Source: Jiella endophytica (GTDB lineage Bacteria; Pseudomonadota; Alphaproteobacteria; Rhizobiales; Rhizobiaceae). From it: a DNA stretch of 64,000 nt. The stretch spans positions 1-64,000 of the forward strand of contig NZ_SOZD01000004.1 in assembly GCF_004519335.1 (NCBI RefSeq). Reading direction: 5' to 3'. The notes beneath the pieces are model-generated. The model had not been told where the DNA came from. It ran no database searches and saw only the letters and a list, made by a program, of their open reading frames with translations. The position numbers and the translations under genes are program-made. This document shows, one piece after another, positions 44,101 through 53,480 of this stretch. Numbering within the stretch: position 1 is the first letter of the stretch; the number at the start of each line of letters is the position of its first letter.

Positions 44101-44562
44101 TCGCTGCGCCAGCCTCGTATTCCTCCGAAAGCTGGCCGGCCCGATCGACCGGTCTCGCCCCGAAAGGTGGGGCAGCGGCACGCCGCACGCAAACCCTTCT
44201 CCCGCGCCAAAAGCGGCGCAAAGCAGAAACGCATCCCCGGGCGAAACTCGCTGGGGGATGGTGACCTCCGGGCGGCTCGGTGGTCCTTTCAGGGATATCC
44301 TGTCAGGACGAGGGGCCCGGTCGGCGGGTCGCGGACGGCATGTCGCGGATTTGGGTCGGTTGAAACAGGATCGGGGCGCGGATGTCAAGGGCAACGCAGC
44401 TTTGCCAACCTCGCCTCGACGCCGAACTTCCTTTCAGCCTGCCCCCCGGCACCGGACCTGCAATGGAGTAATCCCGACAACGTTCCTGGCCATGACGGGA
44501 CGGTTACTAGCCTATCTCCGCACGATCATTTTTACTTTCAACGTTAAAATGCAGTCTATCCC

Positions 44563-44591
44563 CGTATCTTCCCAAACGGAAATACGATACG
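44563..44591. promoter_or_regulatory. Inverted repeat upstream of the haloperoxidase gene
   Basis: CGTATC (44563-44568) and GATACG (44586-44591) are perfect inverted copies; nested inside are TTCC and GGAA. The site lies 30-58 bp upstream of ATG 44621 in an AT-rich stretch and could be an operator. No regulator is encoded next to it. Confidence 0.4.
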
Positions 44592-44620
44592 GATGACAAC
44601 CTGTGAGATTGGAGGAAGCC

Positions 44621-47143
44621 ATGAACTACCAGAAGCCGATTCCGCAGCCCGACGGCGAAGGACGCGACACACAGGCGCCGGCGCGGCGCGGCGCGGCTCT
44701 CGCGCTCGCCCAGTCACTGCCGAAGCTCAAACCGGCCAGCAATGGCGAAGCGGAAGACTATGCCGGCATCTGGCCTACCAATTTCAGCAAGGGTCTGCCG
44801 CATGACGAGTTCGGCATCGTCGAGCCGATAGCCTTTCGGATATTTGCTGAAGCGCTGGCCGGCCAGTCGCCCCACGATCACGTGCCGATGGCGGCGATGA
44901 GCCACGACGCCATGGAGGGGATGATCCGGGGCATGGCGGTCGAAATGGCACAGTCCGCGCTCCAGTCTCTGAGAGGGGGCAGCGCGGCGGGGGCGCCGAA
45001 TTGGCAGACGGTTCCCACGAAGACGCGGCCGCTGGACTTCAACGTCCCGCTCGGTCCCGCCGCCTATCAACCGCAACCGAACTATTCGGAACCCCAAAAC
45101 CCCGCCGACGTCGCTGGCCCGAAAGGCCACTACTGGCCCAAAAGCTACGTGGAGGCACTGCAGGCCAGCGCCTCGAGCTTCGCCTTCGTCGCAGACTACC
45201 GATGCCGGTTTCGCAAGAGCCTCGACGGCAATTTTGCCGAGCCCGCCGCCCGGGGTTGGGAGAGCCCGCGCGCCGGCCACACCTACGTCCTGCGCGGTCC
45301 CGACCCGTCGGATACCGCCATGGCCCCAGCGCCGCGGCTCGGTAAGAGCGAACTCTGCGCCGAACTCGCCGAAGTCTACGCCATGGCGCTGCTTCGCGAT
45401 GTGCCGTTCGATGGAAGCAACTCGATCGGCGAAGGCGATGGGGTTTCGCCCAACGGAGTCCGAGTGCAGAATATCGTCGACGCGCTCGGGAAGCTGAGCT
45501 GGTTTAACGCGATGGGCGCCCCGGTTTCGTCTTTCCCGGAACGCCTGGAGCAAGGTTGGACGCTCACGCCGGAGGAGATGAGGCGCCGATATGCCCGGTT
45601 CTTCGACGCCGGTGCGGTGCCGCCTTCCAATGACGGACAGCGTCCGGTTCTCGCCCCCATCCTGCCTTCCACGGCTTTTCGCGGCTCGACGCCGGGATCG
45701 AAGGCCGGCCCCTATATCTCGCAATTTCTCCTGCAGGGCAACGCGAGCCGCGTCGGTGAGGGTCGCTACAAACCCAAGCACGGGTTCATCGAGTACGGCG
45801 CTCAGCGGGTCTGTCAGAAGGTCGACTCTCACGAGAGGGGCCGGGACCACATGACCCATTGGGACTGCTGGCTGGACGTCCAGAACGGCGCCAACTTCAA
45901 GGGTGCCGATCTGTTCGGCGGTGAGCCGCGCTTCATCACCACGCCGCGCGATCTCGTCACCTTCGTTCATTTCGACCAGCTCTATCAGGCCTATCTCAAC
46001 GCGGGCCTGTTGCTGTTGGCACTGGACTATCCCCTCGGAACCGGCTTTCCGAGCGGCAAGAACCATCCGACACGGGGTTCCTTTGCGACATTCGGGCCGG
46101 GCGACGTTCTCTCCCTCGTTGCGGGCGTGGCTTCCGAAGCACTGCGTGCGGTCCGCCGCCAGAAGTTTCAGGTGCATCTCAGGGCTCGGCCCGAGGCGAT
46201 CGCCGGTCTCCTAACCCTTCATGGAAATGGCGAAAGCCCCCGGCTAGGCCAAACGGCGCAAGCGGGGCTTGAGGCAATGCTCAAGGAACTGAAGAAGACA
46301 AATGCCGGTGGGTTGTCGCTGCTCGACCTCATCGCAGAACATAACAGCACGCAAAACCAGTCGCTTAAGCGCTCTCCAGCCGGGTCGAACGACGGCACAG
46401 CGGCGGCGGGCGAACTCAAGATCCGACTTCCGGCCCACGACAGCCCATTCGCCTCAAAGCTCGACGACGCTTCGGGCAATCCCGGCAAGAACTATCTTCT
46501 GCCGATGGCCTATCCCGAGGGCTCGCCGATGCACGCGTCCTACGGTGCTGGACATGCCACCGTTGCCGGCGCCTGCGTCACGGTCCTGAAAGCGTTTTTC
46601 GAAATGTTCCATGACCCCCGACCGGACGGCCCCGAGCGCAACCCTCTTGACCCGAGCTATTGGCCCTTCCCTTCAGGCGAGAAGCTGGCCCAGGACGATC
46701 GCTTCTGGACTCCGCGAACTTTGTGGGATGCCGGCATGAAGGAGGTCTTAATCGGGAACGGGGACACGCTGCAGGAGGTCGACAAGCCCGAATGGAATGC
46801 CGACAAGCTCACCGTGCAGGGCGAACTCAACAAGCTCGCCTCGAACATCTCGATCGGCCGGAACTGGGCCGGCGTCCACTATTATTCTGACTATTACGAC
46901 AGCCTCCGGCTGGGCGAGCGGGTCGCCGTCGGCATCCTGCGCGAGCAGCTGCTCACCTATCCCGAGCCGGTGACCATGCACTTCAACGGCTATGACGGCG
47001 AGCGCATCGTCCTCTCCTCGACCGGTGATCCCGCAGCAAGAGACGCGACCGTGACAATTTATGAGAAGAAAAACGCAAGCTGGTCATCCTGTGACTTCGC
47101 GAAATGGTGGGTGAAAAACCTGCCGCCAGAATGGGTCAGCTAA
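44621..47143 (+). CDS. Vanadium-dependent haloperoxidase homologue
   Basis: An 840-residue protein whose second half is a vanadium haloperoxidase (PAP2-like helical core). By spacing against the Ascophyllum bromoperoxidase the vanadate ligands are Lys515 and Arg523 (RRQKFQVHLRARPE), Gly644-His645 (YGAGHATVAG), Arg747 and His753 (GRNWAGVHYYSD). The bromoperoxidase-type His is also kept (His638 in SPMHASY). The Ser that normally precedes Gly-His is Ala643. No signal peptide is seen. The predicted activity is oxidation of bromide or iodide by H2O2, for example in quorum-signal destruction or defence, but the substitution makes this uncertain. GGAGG lies 5 bases before ATG 44621. A membrane protein gene follows after 67 bp. 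Confidence 0.85.
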   Translation: MNYQKPIPQPDGEGRDTQAPARRGAALALAQSLPKLKPASNGEAEDYAGIWPTNFSKGLPHDEFGIVEPIAFRIFAEALAGQSPHDHVPMAAMSHDAMEGMIRGMAVEMAQSALQSLRGGSAAGAPNWQTVPTKTRPLDFNVPLGPAAYQPQPNYSEPQNPADVAGPKGHYWPKSYVEALQASASSFAFVADYRCRFRKSLDGNFAEPAARGWESPRAGHTYVLRGPDPSDTAMAPAPRLGKSELCAELAEVYAMALLRDVPFDGSNSIGEGDGVSPNGVRVQNIVDALGKLSWFNAMGAPVSSFPERLEQGWTLTPEEMRRRYARFFDAGAVPPSNDGQRPVLAPILPSTAFRGSTPGSKAGPYISQFLLQGNASRVGEGRYKPKHGFIEYGAQRVCQKVDSHERGRDHMTHWDCWLDVQNGANFKGADLFGGEPRFITTPRDLVTFVHFDQLYQAYLNAGLLLLALDYPLGTGFPSGKNHPTRGSFATFGPGDVLSLVAGVASEALRAVRRQKFQVHLRARPEAIAGLLTLHGNGESPRLGQTAQAGLEAMLKELKKTNAGGLSLLDLIAEHNSTQNQSLKRSPAGSNDGTAAAGELKIRLPAHDSPFASKLDDASGNPGKNYLLPMAYPEGSPMHASYGAGHATVAGACVTVLKAFFEMFHDPRPDGPERNPLDPSYWPFPSGEKLAQDDRFWTPRTLWDAGMKEVLIGNGDTLQEVDKPEWNADKLTVQGELNKLASNISIGRNWAGVHYYSDYYDSLRLGERVAVGILREQLLTYPEPVTMHFNGYDGERIVLSSTGDPAARDATVTIYEKKNASWSSCDFAKWWVKNLPPEWVS

Positions 47144-47210
47144 GCAGTCGCCTTCATCGCTCGCGGCCCGGTGCCCGGCGGCATCGGGTCCCTCCCCCGG
47201 GGGCTCCGTC

Positions 47211-48308
47211 ATGAACGTCTTCGTCGACATCGCCATCGCCGTCATCTTCGTCTTCGCCACGATCGGACTGATGACGACGGCAATCGCTGAAGCAATCGCC
47301 TCCTTCATGAAGACCCGCGCCAAGACTTTGGCTGGGCAGCTCCGTGACCTCCTCGGGGACAGTGAGATCACGGAACGTTTCTACGGCAACGCCTTAATCC
47401 GGCTCGACCGGCAGGGTGAAGATCGAATGAGCAAGAAGATGTTCGAGGAGACCCATCCTTCGTACATCTCCCCGAAAGCATTTGCCCGCAGCCTGACTAT
47501 GGCGCTGTCGGACAAAAGCGTCGCAACCGGCATCATTCCTGACCCGGCAACCATCCTCACATCAATTTCTCAGTCAATTTCAGCACTGCCGCCCTCGTCG
47601 CTGAGGGATTTCGGCCGAGCTGCCCTCATCGATGCCCAAGGCTCGCTCGATCGCTTCGAAACCGCGCTTGCAGATCGCTACGACGAGACGATGATGCGGC
47701 TATCCGGCGAATTCAAGCGGCGCCAACAGTGTGTCACCTTCCTGATCGGATTTGCCCTCGCAGCAGCACTCAACATTGATGTCATCGCCTACGCCAAGCG
47801 ATTGCAGCTCGACGAGGAACTCCGCGAGAGAGCCGTTGCGACCGCCACAGCCTATGCCGAACTCTGTCAGGCATCGAACTGCGTCGGACAGGCGCCGGAG
47901 TTCGAACATCTTTCCGAGGACGCTAGCGAAGAGATCGCTGCCGGCGCCAAGGCACTCTCGGAAGACCTCAAGCGCCTCAACGCTCAACTCGGCGAGGCCG
48001 CGCTCGGCTGGAATGCTTGCAGCTGGCGAGCCTTTTGGGACGGATTAAACGTAACCTTGGCACGCGAAAATTGCCCGGCTCCCGCTGCAACTGCAGCGAA
48101 ATCCGGCGACGATCCTGGCGAAGGCCGCTTCGTGGCTTCCGTGGCCTCACTCTTTTCTTGGCTCATCGCCGCCTTTGCCGCCATTCTTGGCGCCCCCTTC
48201 TGGTTCGATATCTTGTCGAAATTTATCCGCCTGCGCGGCACCGGTGACAAACCCGGTGAAGCAACCGCCGAAAACCGGCAGACGGAACAAGGTCGTGGCG
48301 ATGCTTAA
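47211..48308 (+). CDS. Membrane protein of unknown function
   Basis: A 365-residue protein with a membrane segment at residues 3-28 (VFVDIAIAVIFVFATIGLMTTAIAEAI), one at about 173-192 and one at about 307-335. The long middle region is predicted coiled and helical. RLSGEFKRRQQ just before the second segment, together with PSYISPKAFA, resembles a widespread uncharacterised membrane family. I recall that family only as hypothetical proteins. It is probably in an operon with the haloperoxidase gene. Codon use here is less GC-biased than in neighbouring genes, suggesting transfer. Confidence 0.75.
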   Translation: MNVFVDIAIAVIFVFATIGLMTTAIAEAIASFMKTRAKTLAGQLRDLLGDSEITERFYGNALIRLDRQGEDRMSKKMFEETHPSYISPKAFARSLTMALSDKSVATGIIPDPATILTSISQSISALPPSSLRDFGRAALIDAQGSLDRFETALADRYDETMMRLSGEFKRRQQCVTFLIGFALAAALNIDVIAYAKRLQLDEELRERAVATATAYAELCQASNCVGQAPEFEHLSEDASEEIAAGAKALSEDLKRLNAQLGEAALGWNACSWRAFWDGLNVTLARENCPAPAATAAKSGDDPGEGRFVASVASLFSWLIAAFAAILGAPFWFDILSKFIRLRGTGDKPGEATAENRQTEQGRGDA

Positions 48309-48702
48309 GAAGTCTGCATGCTCGAGGACGGCCTCTGATCCGTCCCGCAACCGCAACCGGCTTTCAGCACGTTGTCTCCAGCGGTGGCGCATCTGGAGCG
48401 GCGCTGGGTGGAAACTTCGATCACTTGTGACCTGCGAATTTGAAGCGCCTTCCCGAACAGCCAAGTTCGAATGACTTCGAACGGCTGAACAAGAGCAAAC
48501 TCCTGTCATTCCGCGCCGCTGAACGAGTAAACTGAGCGCGAAAATTGCCCAGCGCAGATCTTCCAGCGGGCCGTATCAGTGCATTATAATGCAACCTGTC
48601 GGAGTCGCCTTGCGGCAGATCAAAGGCTGGTGGCGGCACCGGCGTTACGGTCGATTCGTAAATGAGCCTTCCTTTCTGGTCAGTTGCTCTTGCGAGGCCC
48701 CG
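48309..48702. other. Intergenic region, nothing recognised
   Basis: No gene supported. It has mixed composition with AT-richer patches at 48480-48600 that may contain the promoter of the cytochrome c peroxidase gene. Confidence 0.45.
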
Positions 48703-49761
48703 ATGCCCCGGAATCTCAGACATCTTCTCACCGTTACCGCACTCTCACTCGGCCTTGCAGGCCCGGTCCTAGCGGATGACCTTCTCGACGAGGCGAATGC
48801 GGTATTCAAACCGCTCCCCTCGACGATCCCGGCCGTCAGGGACAATCCGATCACCAAGGAGAAGATCGAGCTCGGCAAGGCGCTGTTCTTCGATCCGCGC
48901 ATGTCGGCTTCCGGCGTCTTTTCCTGCAATTCCTGCCACAACCTCGCGACGGGTGGCGACGACAATCTCGAGACCTCGATCGGCCACGGCTGGCAGAAGG
49001 GGCCGCGCAACGCCCCGACGGCGCTCAATGCCGTCTTCAACGAGGCGCAGTTCTGGGACGGCCGTGCCGAGGATCTGAAGGCGCAGGCGAAGGGCCCAGT
49101 CCAGGCCGGCGTCGAGATGGCCAACACGCCCGACAAGGTGATCGCCACGCTGAAGTCCATGCCGCAATATGTCGAGTGGTTCGACGCGGCATTTCCCGAG
49201 CAGGGCGATCCTGTGACCTTCGACAATTTCGCCAAGGCGATCGAAGCGTACGAGGCGACCCTGCTCACTCCCGCCCCGTTCGACGCCTATCTGAACGGCA
49301 ACGACGCGGCGCTTGGCGATCAGGAGAAGGCCGGGCTTGCAACCTTCATCGACAAGGGCTGCGCCTCCTGCCACAGCGGCATCAATGTCGGCGGCAACGG
49401 CTATTATCCGTTCGGGCTGATCGAGAAGCCGGGCGCCGAGGTGCTGCCGGAAAAGGACAAGGGCCGCTTCGCAGTGACCGCGACGGCGGACGATTCCTAC
49501 GTCTTCCGCGCCGCGCCGCTCCGCAACATCGCCCTGACCGCCCCCTACTTCCATTCCGGCAAGGTATGGGACCTGAAACAGGCGGTGGCCATCATGGGCA
49601 CCTCGCAGCTCGGCGAGCACCTCACCGATCAGGAGATCGACGATATCGTTGCCTTCCTCGGCTCGCTGACCGGCGAAGTGCCGCAGGTGATCTATCCGGT
49701 GCTGCCGGCCGAGACAGCCGGGACGCCACGTCCGACCGAAGACGTGATCCCCGGCAAATAG
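48703..49761 (+). CDS. Di-haem cytochrome c peroxidase (MauG/CcpA family)
   Basis: A 352-residue periplasmic enzyme. The Sec signal is residues 1-20 (LLTVTALSLGLAGPVLA). There are two covalent haem sites: FSCNSCHNL at about residue 68 and KGCASCHSG at about residue 221. ELGKALFFDPRMSASG, GWQKGPRNAPTALNAVFN, FWDGRAEDLKAQAKGPV and FRAAPLRNIALTAPYFHSG are hallmark motifs. It reduces H2O2 to water using cytochrome c electrons. The start at ATG 48703 gives a proper signal peptide; the frame is open 38 codons upstream without support. Confidence 0.95.
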   Translation: MPRNLRHLLTVTALSLGLAGPVLADDLLDEANAVFKPLPSTIPAVRDNPITKEKIELGKALFFDPRMSASGVFSCNSCHNLATGGDDNLETSIGHGWQKGPRNAPTALNAVFNEAQFWDGRAEDLKAQAKGPVQAGVEMANTPDKVIATLKSMPQYVEWFDAAFPEQGDPVTFDNFAKAIEAYEATLLTPAPFDAYLNGNDAALGDQEKAGLATFIDKGCASCHSGINVGGNGYYPFGLIEKPGAEVLPEKDKGRFAVTATADDSYVFRAAPLRNIALTAPYFHSGKVWDLKQAVAIMGTSQLGEHLTDQEIDDIVAFLGSLTGEVPQVIYPVLPAETAGTPRPTEDVIPGK

Positions 49762-50078
49762 CCATCGGCGAGCCACGCGTCGAAAGCCACCGGGGCGGCG
49801 AAAGCCCGCCGATGTGCGACGCGGGGCTTCACGCCAAAAAGCGACAATCGCTCACCACCGCTTCCTCTCCTCGGCCTCTCCTGTCGACTCCTTCACGCCG
49901 AGCCCAACGGCGGGTATCGCCAACCACGCGGCCTGCCGCCGCCCGGGCGACATTCCTTCAAACCGTCACCTTCCGGTCTTTACCGCGCCGCAACAAGCGC
50001 TAACCTCGCCTTAGGGAGGACCGGACATGCCGGCGCGATTTTGGCGTCGCCGGCGGGGCATGGAGGGGTCGATCCCGT
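49762..50078. other. Intergenic region, nothing recognised
   Basis: No gene supported. No repeat or clear promoter was recognised. Confidence 0.4.
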
Positions 50079-51239
50079 ATGAAGACTGTCGACGGTTTCT
50101 TCGAACGACTGAGCACCGCCCTCAACTGGCTGCCCGGCGAAGTCGTCGGCATCATCCTGATCATTGTCGCGGCGGGGATCGCCGTCGGCCTCCACGCGCT
50201 CGCCGTGCGGCTGATCCGGCCGATGCTCGGCCGGGGCAACGGCTACTGGCGCACGCTGCTCATCCGCACCCGTGGGCCGACCCGCCTCGCCTTCCTGATC
50301 ATCCTGATCAGCGCCGCAGTGAAGGCGGCGCCCTTCCGCGCCACCGACGAGGCGATCCTCACCCAGATGTTGGGCGTTGCCTTCATCTGCCTCGTCGGCT
50401 GGACGATCCTGCGGGCGCTGCAGATCTCCTCAGAGCTTCATCTCAGGCGCTACAAGCTCGACGTCGACGACAATCTCGCGGCACGCAAGCACGTCACCCA
50501 GATCCGCATTCTGCTCAGGGCCGCGAGCGTCCTGATCTTCATCCTCACCGCGGCGGCGGTGATGATGAGCTTCGAGAGCGTCCGCCAGTACGGCGTCTCG
50601 CTGCTCGCCGCGGGCGGCGCCGCCGGCATCGTCGTCGGCCTCGCCGCCCAGCCGGTGCTCTCGAACCTTCTTGCCGGCATCCAGATCGCCATCACCCAGC
50701 CGGTGCGCATCGAGGATGCGGTGGTGGTCGAGGGCGAATGGGGCTGGGTCGAGGAGATCACCATGACCTATGCCGTCGTAAGGCTCTGGGACTGGCGCCG
50801 TCTTGTGCTGCCGATCAAGTATTTCATCGAGCAGCCCTTCCAGAACTGGACCCGCGAGACCGGTGCGATCATCGGCTCGGTGATGATCTATCTCGACTAT
50901 ACCGCGCCGGTGGCGGCGATCCGGGCGAAGGCCGAGGAATTCGCCCGTGCCTCGCCGCTCTGGGACCGGCGGGTGGTCAACGTCCAGGTCTCGGACGCCA
51001 GGGCGGAGACGATCGAGTTGCGCATCCTCGTCTCGGCCAACACCTCGCCGAGGACTTGGGATCTGCGCTGCGAAGTGCGCGAGAAGGTCATCGACTGGCT
51101 GCAGCGCGAGCATCCCGGCTGCCTGCCGCGCCAGCGCATGGAGCTGACCGGCGGCCCCGCCGGAGACGAGGCGCCCTGGCGCAGGGTTCGCGCGAACGCC
51201 TCGCGTAGCGAGCCGGCAGAGCCGGTGCCGGCGGAATAG
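50079..51239 (+). CDS. MscS-family mechanosensitive ion channel
   Basis: A 386-residue inner-membrane channel with four or five hydrophobic helices in the first 190 residues. The pore-lining helix and beta domain are YGVSLLAAGGAAGIVVGLAAQPVLSNLLAGIQIAITQPVRIEDAVVVEGEWGWVEEI, typical of MscS. It would release solutes on osmotic downshock. The C-terminal domain is followed by a basic disordered tail. The start is ATG 50079 (MKTVDGFFERL). Confidence 0.94.
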   Translation: MKTVDGFFERLSTALNWLPGEVVGIILIIVAAGIAVGLHALAVRLIRPMLGRGNGYWRTLLIRTRGPTRLAFLIILISAAVKAAPFRATDEAILTQMLGVAFICLVGWTILRALQISSELHLRRYKLDVDDNLAARKHVTQIRILLRAASVLIFILTAAAVMMSFESVRQYGVSLLAAGGAAGIVVGLAAQPVLSNLLAGIQIAITQPVRIEDAVVVEGEWGWVEEITMTYAVVRLWDWRRLVLPIKYFIEQPFQNWTRETGAIIGSVMIYLDYTAPVAAIRAKAEEFARASPLWDRRVVNVQVSDARAETIELRILVSANTSPRTWDLRCEVREKVIDWLQREHPGCLPRQRMELTGGPAGDEAPWRRVRANASRSEPAEPVPAE

Positions 51240-51258
51240 CGGCCGGTTAGGCCCCGCC

Positions 51259-53061
51259 TCAGCCTCCCTGCCGCTCCCCGAACAGATCCCGCTGGTTCTT
51301 CTCGATCTCCTCGGCATAGCGCTTCCTGACGAAGCTTTCCGACAGAAGGCCGAGCACCTTGTCGCCCTCGCCGACGACGGCGAGTTCGTCGGCGCTCGCC
51401 GTGTCGAAGGCCTCCATCACCCGGGCGATGTCCATCTCGGGCCGCAGTGCCGTGTCGCCGAGCACCGCGAGATCGGAAACCGGCGCCGCGGTGTCGACGC
51501 TGTCGGCATAGGCCGTCGGGGTGACGACGATGCCGGCATAGCGGTCCTGGTCGTCGACGAGGACCACGCGTGAGGTGGAGCCGAGCGGAAAGCGCCGGCG
51601 GAACTCGGCGATGGTGAGGCTCGCCGGCGTCGCCCGGGTCTCGCGGCGCATCATCCGGCCTGCGGTCAGCGTCTTCACCCAGCCGACATCCCGCGCCGAG
51701 CGGATCGTCTCGCCTCTCAAGTGCAGCCGCCAGGTCGAGAAGGAATAGCCGAAGAGGACGCGCACCAGCGTGCTCGCGACCAACGAGCCAACGAGGACGA
51801 CGCCGGTCAGCGACAGGTTCTGGGTCGTCTCGAGGACGAGCATCGCCATGGTCAGCGGCCCGCCGATCACCGCGACGGCGAGCCCCGCCATGCCGACGAG
51901 CGCCGCATGGGGCGTCACGACAACGACATGGCCGGTGACGAAGAACAGCGCGTCGGCATAGAGCTGGCCGAACAGCGAGCCGACGAAGAGCGATGCGAAG
52001 AACAGCCCGCCCCGAAAGCCGAAGCTCAAGGAGACGATCGAGGCGGCGCATTTGGCCAGGATGACGGTGATGACGAAGAGCGTCGGCGCACCGCCGGAAA
52101 TGTCGAGATAGAGCGCCGAATGGCCGGAAGAGAGCGCCTGCGGCGTCAGGAAGGCGATCGGCATCAGCAGGGCGCCGCCGATCGCGGGCTTCGCCCATGG
52201 CGGCAGCTTCAGCCGCTTGGTCAGCGCCTCGACGTCGGAGATGAAGCGCATCAGGAAGATGCCGAGCCCGGCGCAGAGGGCGGCGAGCGCGACGTAGAGG
52301 AGATAGTGCGACAGATCGATCGGCCCGGAGCCGCCCGAGGCGATCAGATAGGGCGTCTCGCCGAGGCTGCGGGCGGTCAGCACCGCAGCGACGCAGGCCG
52401 CCGCCACCGGCGCGATGGTCGAGGGCGTATAGGCGCCCATGACGATCTCGAAGGCGTAGAAGGCGCCGGCGAGCGGCGTACCGAAGGCCGCAGCGATGCC
52501 CGCTCCGGCGCCGGCGCCGACCAGGGTGCGAAGGTCGGAGCGGCGCACCGCCAGCCAGCGCCCGGCAAAGGAGGCAAAGCCCGAGCCCATCTGCGCGTAG
52601 GCCGCCTCGAGCCCCACTGAGGCTCCGAAGCCGTTGGAGATCAGCGTCTGGCCGGAGACGATCAGGCTGTCTTTCATCGACATCTGTCCGCCATGCAGGG
52701 CATTCGCCTCCACCGCATCGACGAGGGCGCGGCGGCGGGCCCTGACGACGAGGGTGAACAGCGCCAGCGCGACGCCGCCCGCCGGCAAGGCGAGAAGCTG
52801 TGTCCAGGAAAGGTGTGGCTGGGTGCTCAGCCGGTCGGAGAGCGACAGACCGTAGAGCAGCGCCTGGATCGAATGGGCGGCGAGCTGCAGGCCGACCGTC
52901 AGCGCCCCGGCAATCGCCCCGAGGATCGCCGCAAGCGCGGTGAACCAGATCTCGTTCGAGCGGAACTGTCCGCGGGCAAATTCGGCAAGGCGCGACAGCC
53001 GGCCACCTTCGTCCGGAGCTCTGTCGCCGGCGGTGGAAACTGGTGTGTTGACGGAGGACAT
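51259..53061 (-). CDS. ClC-type chloride channel/transporter with CBS pair
   Basis: A 600-residue ClC-family membrane protein with about ten helices followed by a C-terminal CBS-domain pair (LTAGRMMRRETRATPASL... to VVGEGDKVLGLLSESFVRKRY). The anion filter region reads SNGFGASVGLEAAYAQMGSG: where most ClCs have GREGP this one has GLEAA, keeping the gating Glu but losing Arg and Pro. GGLFFASLFVGSLFG follows. It transports Cl- or another anion, perhaps coupled to H+. The start at 53061 (MSSVNTPVS) is likely, though no good ribosome site is seen and the frame extends upstream. Confidence 0.9.
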   Translation of the reverse strand: MSSVNTPVSTAGDRAPDEGGRLSRLAEFARGQFRSNEIWFTALAAILGAIAGALTVGLQLAAHSIQALLYGLSLSDRLSTQPHLSWTQLLALPAGGVALALFTLVVRARRRALVDAVEANALHGGQMSMKDSLIVSGQTLISNGFGASVGLEAAYAQMGSGFASFAGRWLAVRRSDLRTLVGAGAGAGIAAAFGTPLAGAFYAFEIVMGAYTPSTIAPVAAACVAAVLTARSLGETPYLIASGGSGPIDLSHYLLYVALAALCAGLGIFLMRFISDVEALTKRLKLPPWAKPAIGGALLMPIAFLTPQALSSGHSALYLDISGGAPTLFVITVILAKCAASIVSLSFGFRGGLFFASLFVGSLFGQLYADALFFVTGHVVVVTPHAALVGMAGLAVAVIGGPLTMAMLVLETTQNLSLTGVVLVGSLVASTLVRVLFGYSFSTWRLHLRGETIRSARDVGWVKTLTAGRMMRRETRATPASLTIAEFRRRFPLGSTSRVVLVDDQDRYAGIVVTPTAYADSVDTAAPVSDLAVLGDTALRPEMDIARVMEAFDTASADELAVVGEGDKVLGLLSESFVRKRYAEEIEKNQRDLFGERQGG

Positions 53062-53480
53062 CGGGAGGAGCGGCTTGGCTGGCGGAGGGAGCGCCGGGCG
53101 GGATCGCCGCCGGACGCAAGGGTTCTCTGCCACAGGCCTCGCCGGCTTGCCACCCGCCGCAGCGGGGCGGGGCAAAAATCCCGGGCAGTTCTCCCCCCGC
53201 GTGTCCTCGCGGCGGGCGATCCTGCGCGGAAGCAAGGCATGGCGGTCCTGCAATGCGAGACTGCCCTTGCGATTGCGAGATCACGCAATGGTTGATATGT
53301 TTTGAATATTATTCAGTGACGCGACGACGCGCGCATGACCTCAGAATGCGGGGACAGATCCAAAGAGGCGATTGACATTCCCTTACGGAATCGTGAGGCG
53401 ATGGGAAGACGGAGGTTCGACAGGCGGCAGCCGCCAGGCCTCGGCAGACGGGAACAAGCGCAAGGCACGATGGATCGCGG
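53062..53480. other. Divergent intergenic region
   Basis: No gene supported. An AT-rich stretch at 53285-53320 (ATATGTTTTGAATATTATTC) stands out sharply from the GC-rich surroundings and is the most likely promoter area for the LuxR-type gene and/or the ClC gene. Confidence 0.5.

Larger units (their letters stand above)
43971..44620. other. Intergenic region between ffh and the haloperoxidase gene
   Basis: No gene supported. It holds the 31-bp tandem repeats (43981-44100) in the leader of ffh, further CCGAAAGGTGG echoes near 44159, and an AT-rich promoter-like stretch at 44515-44600 with the inverted repeat at 44563-44591. Confidence 0.55.
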
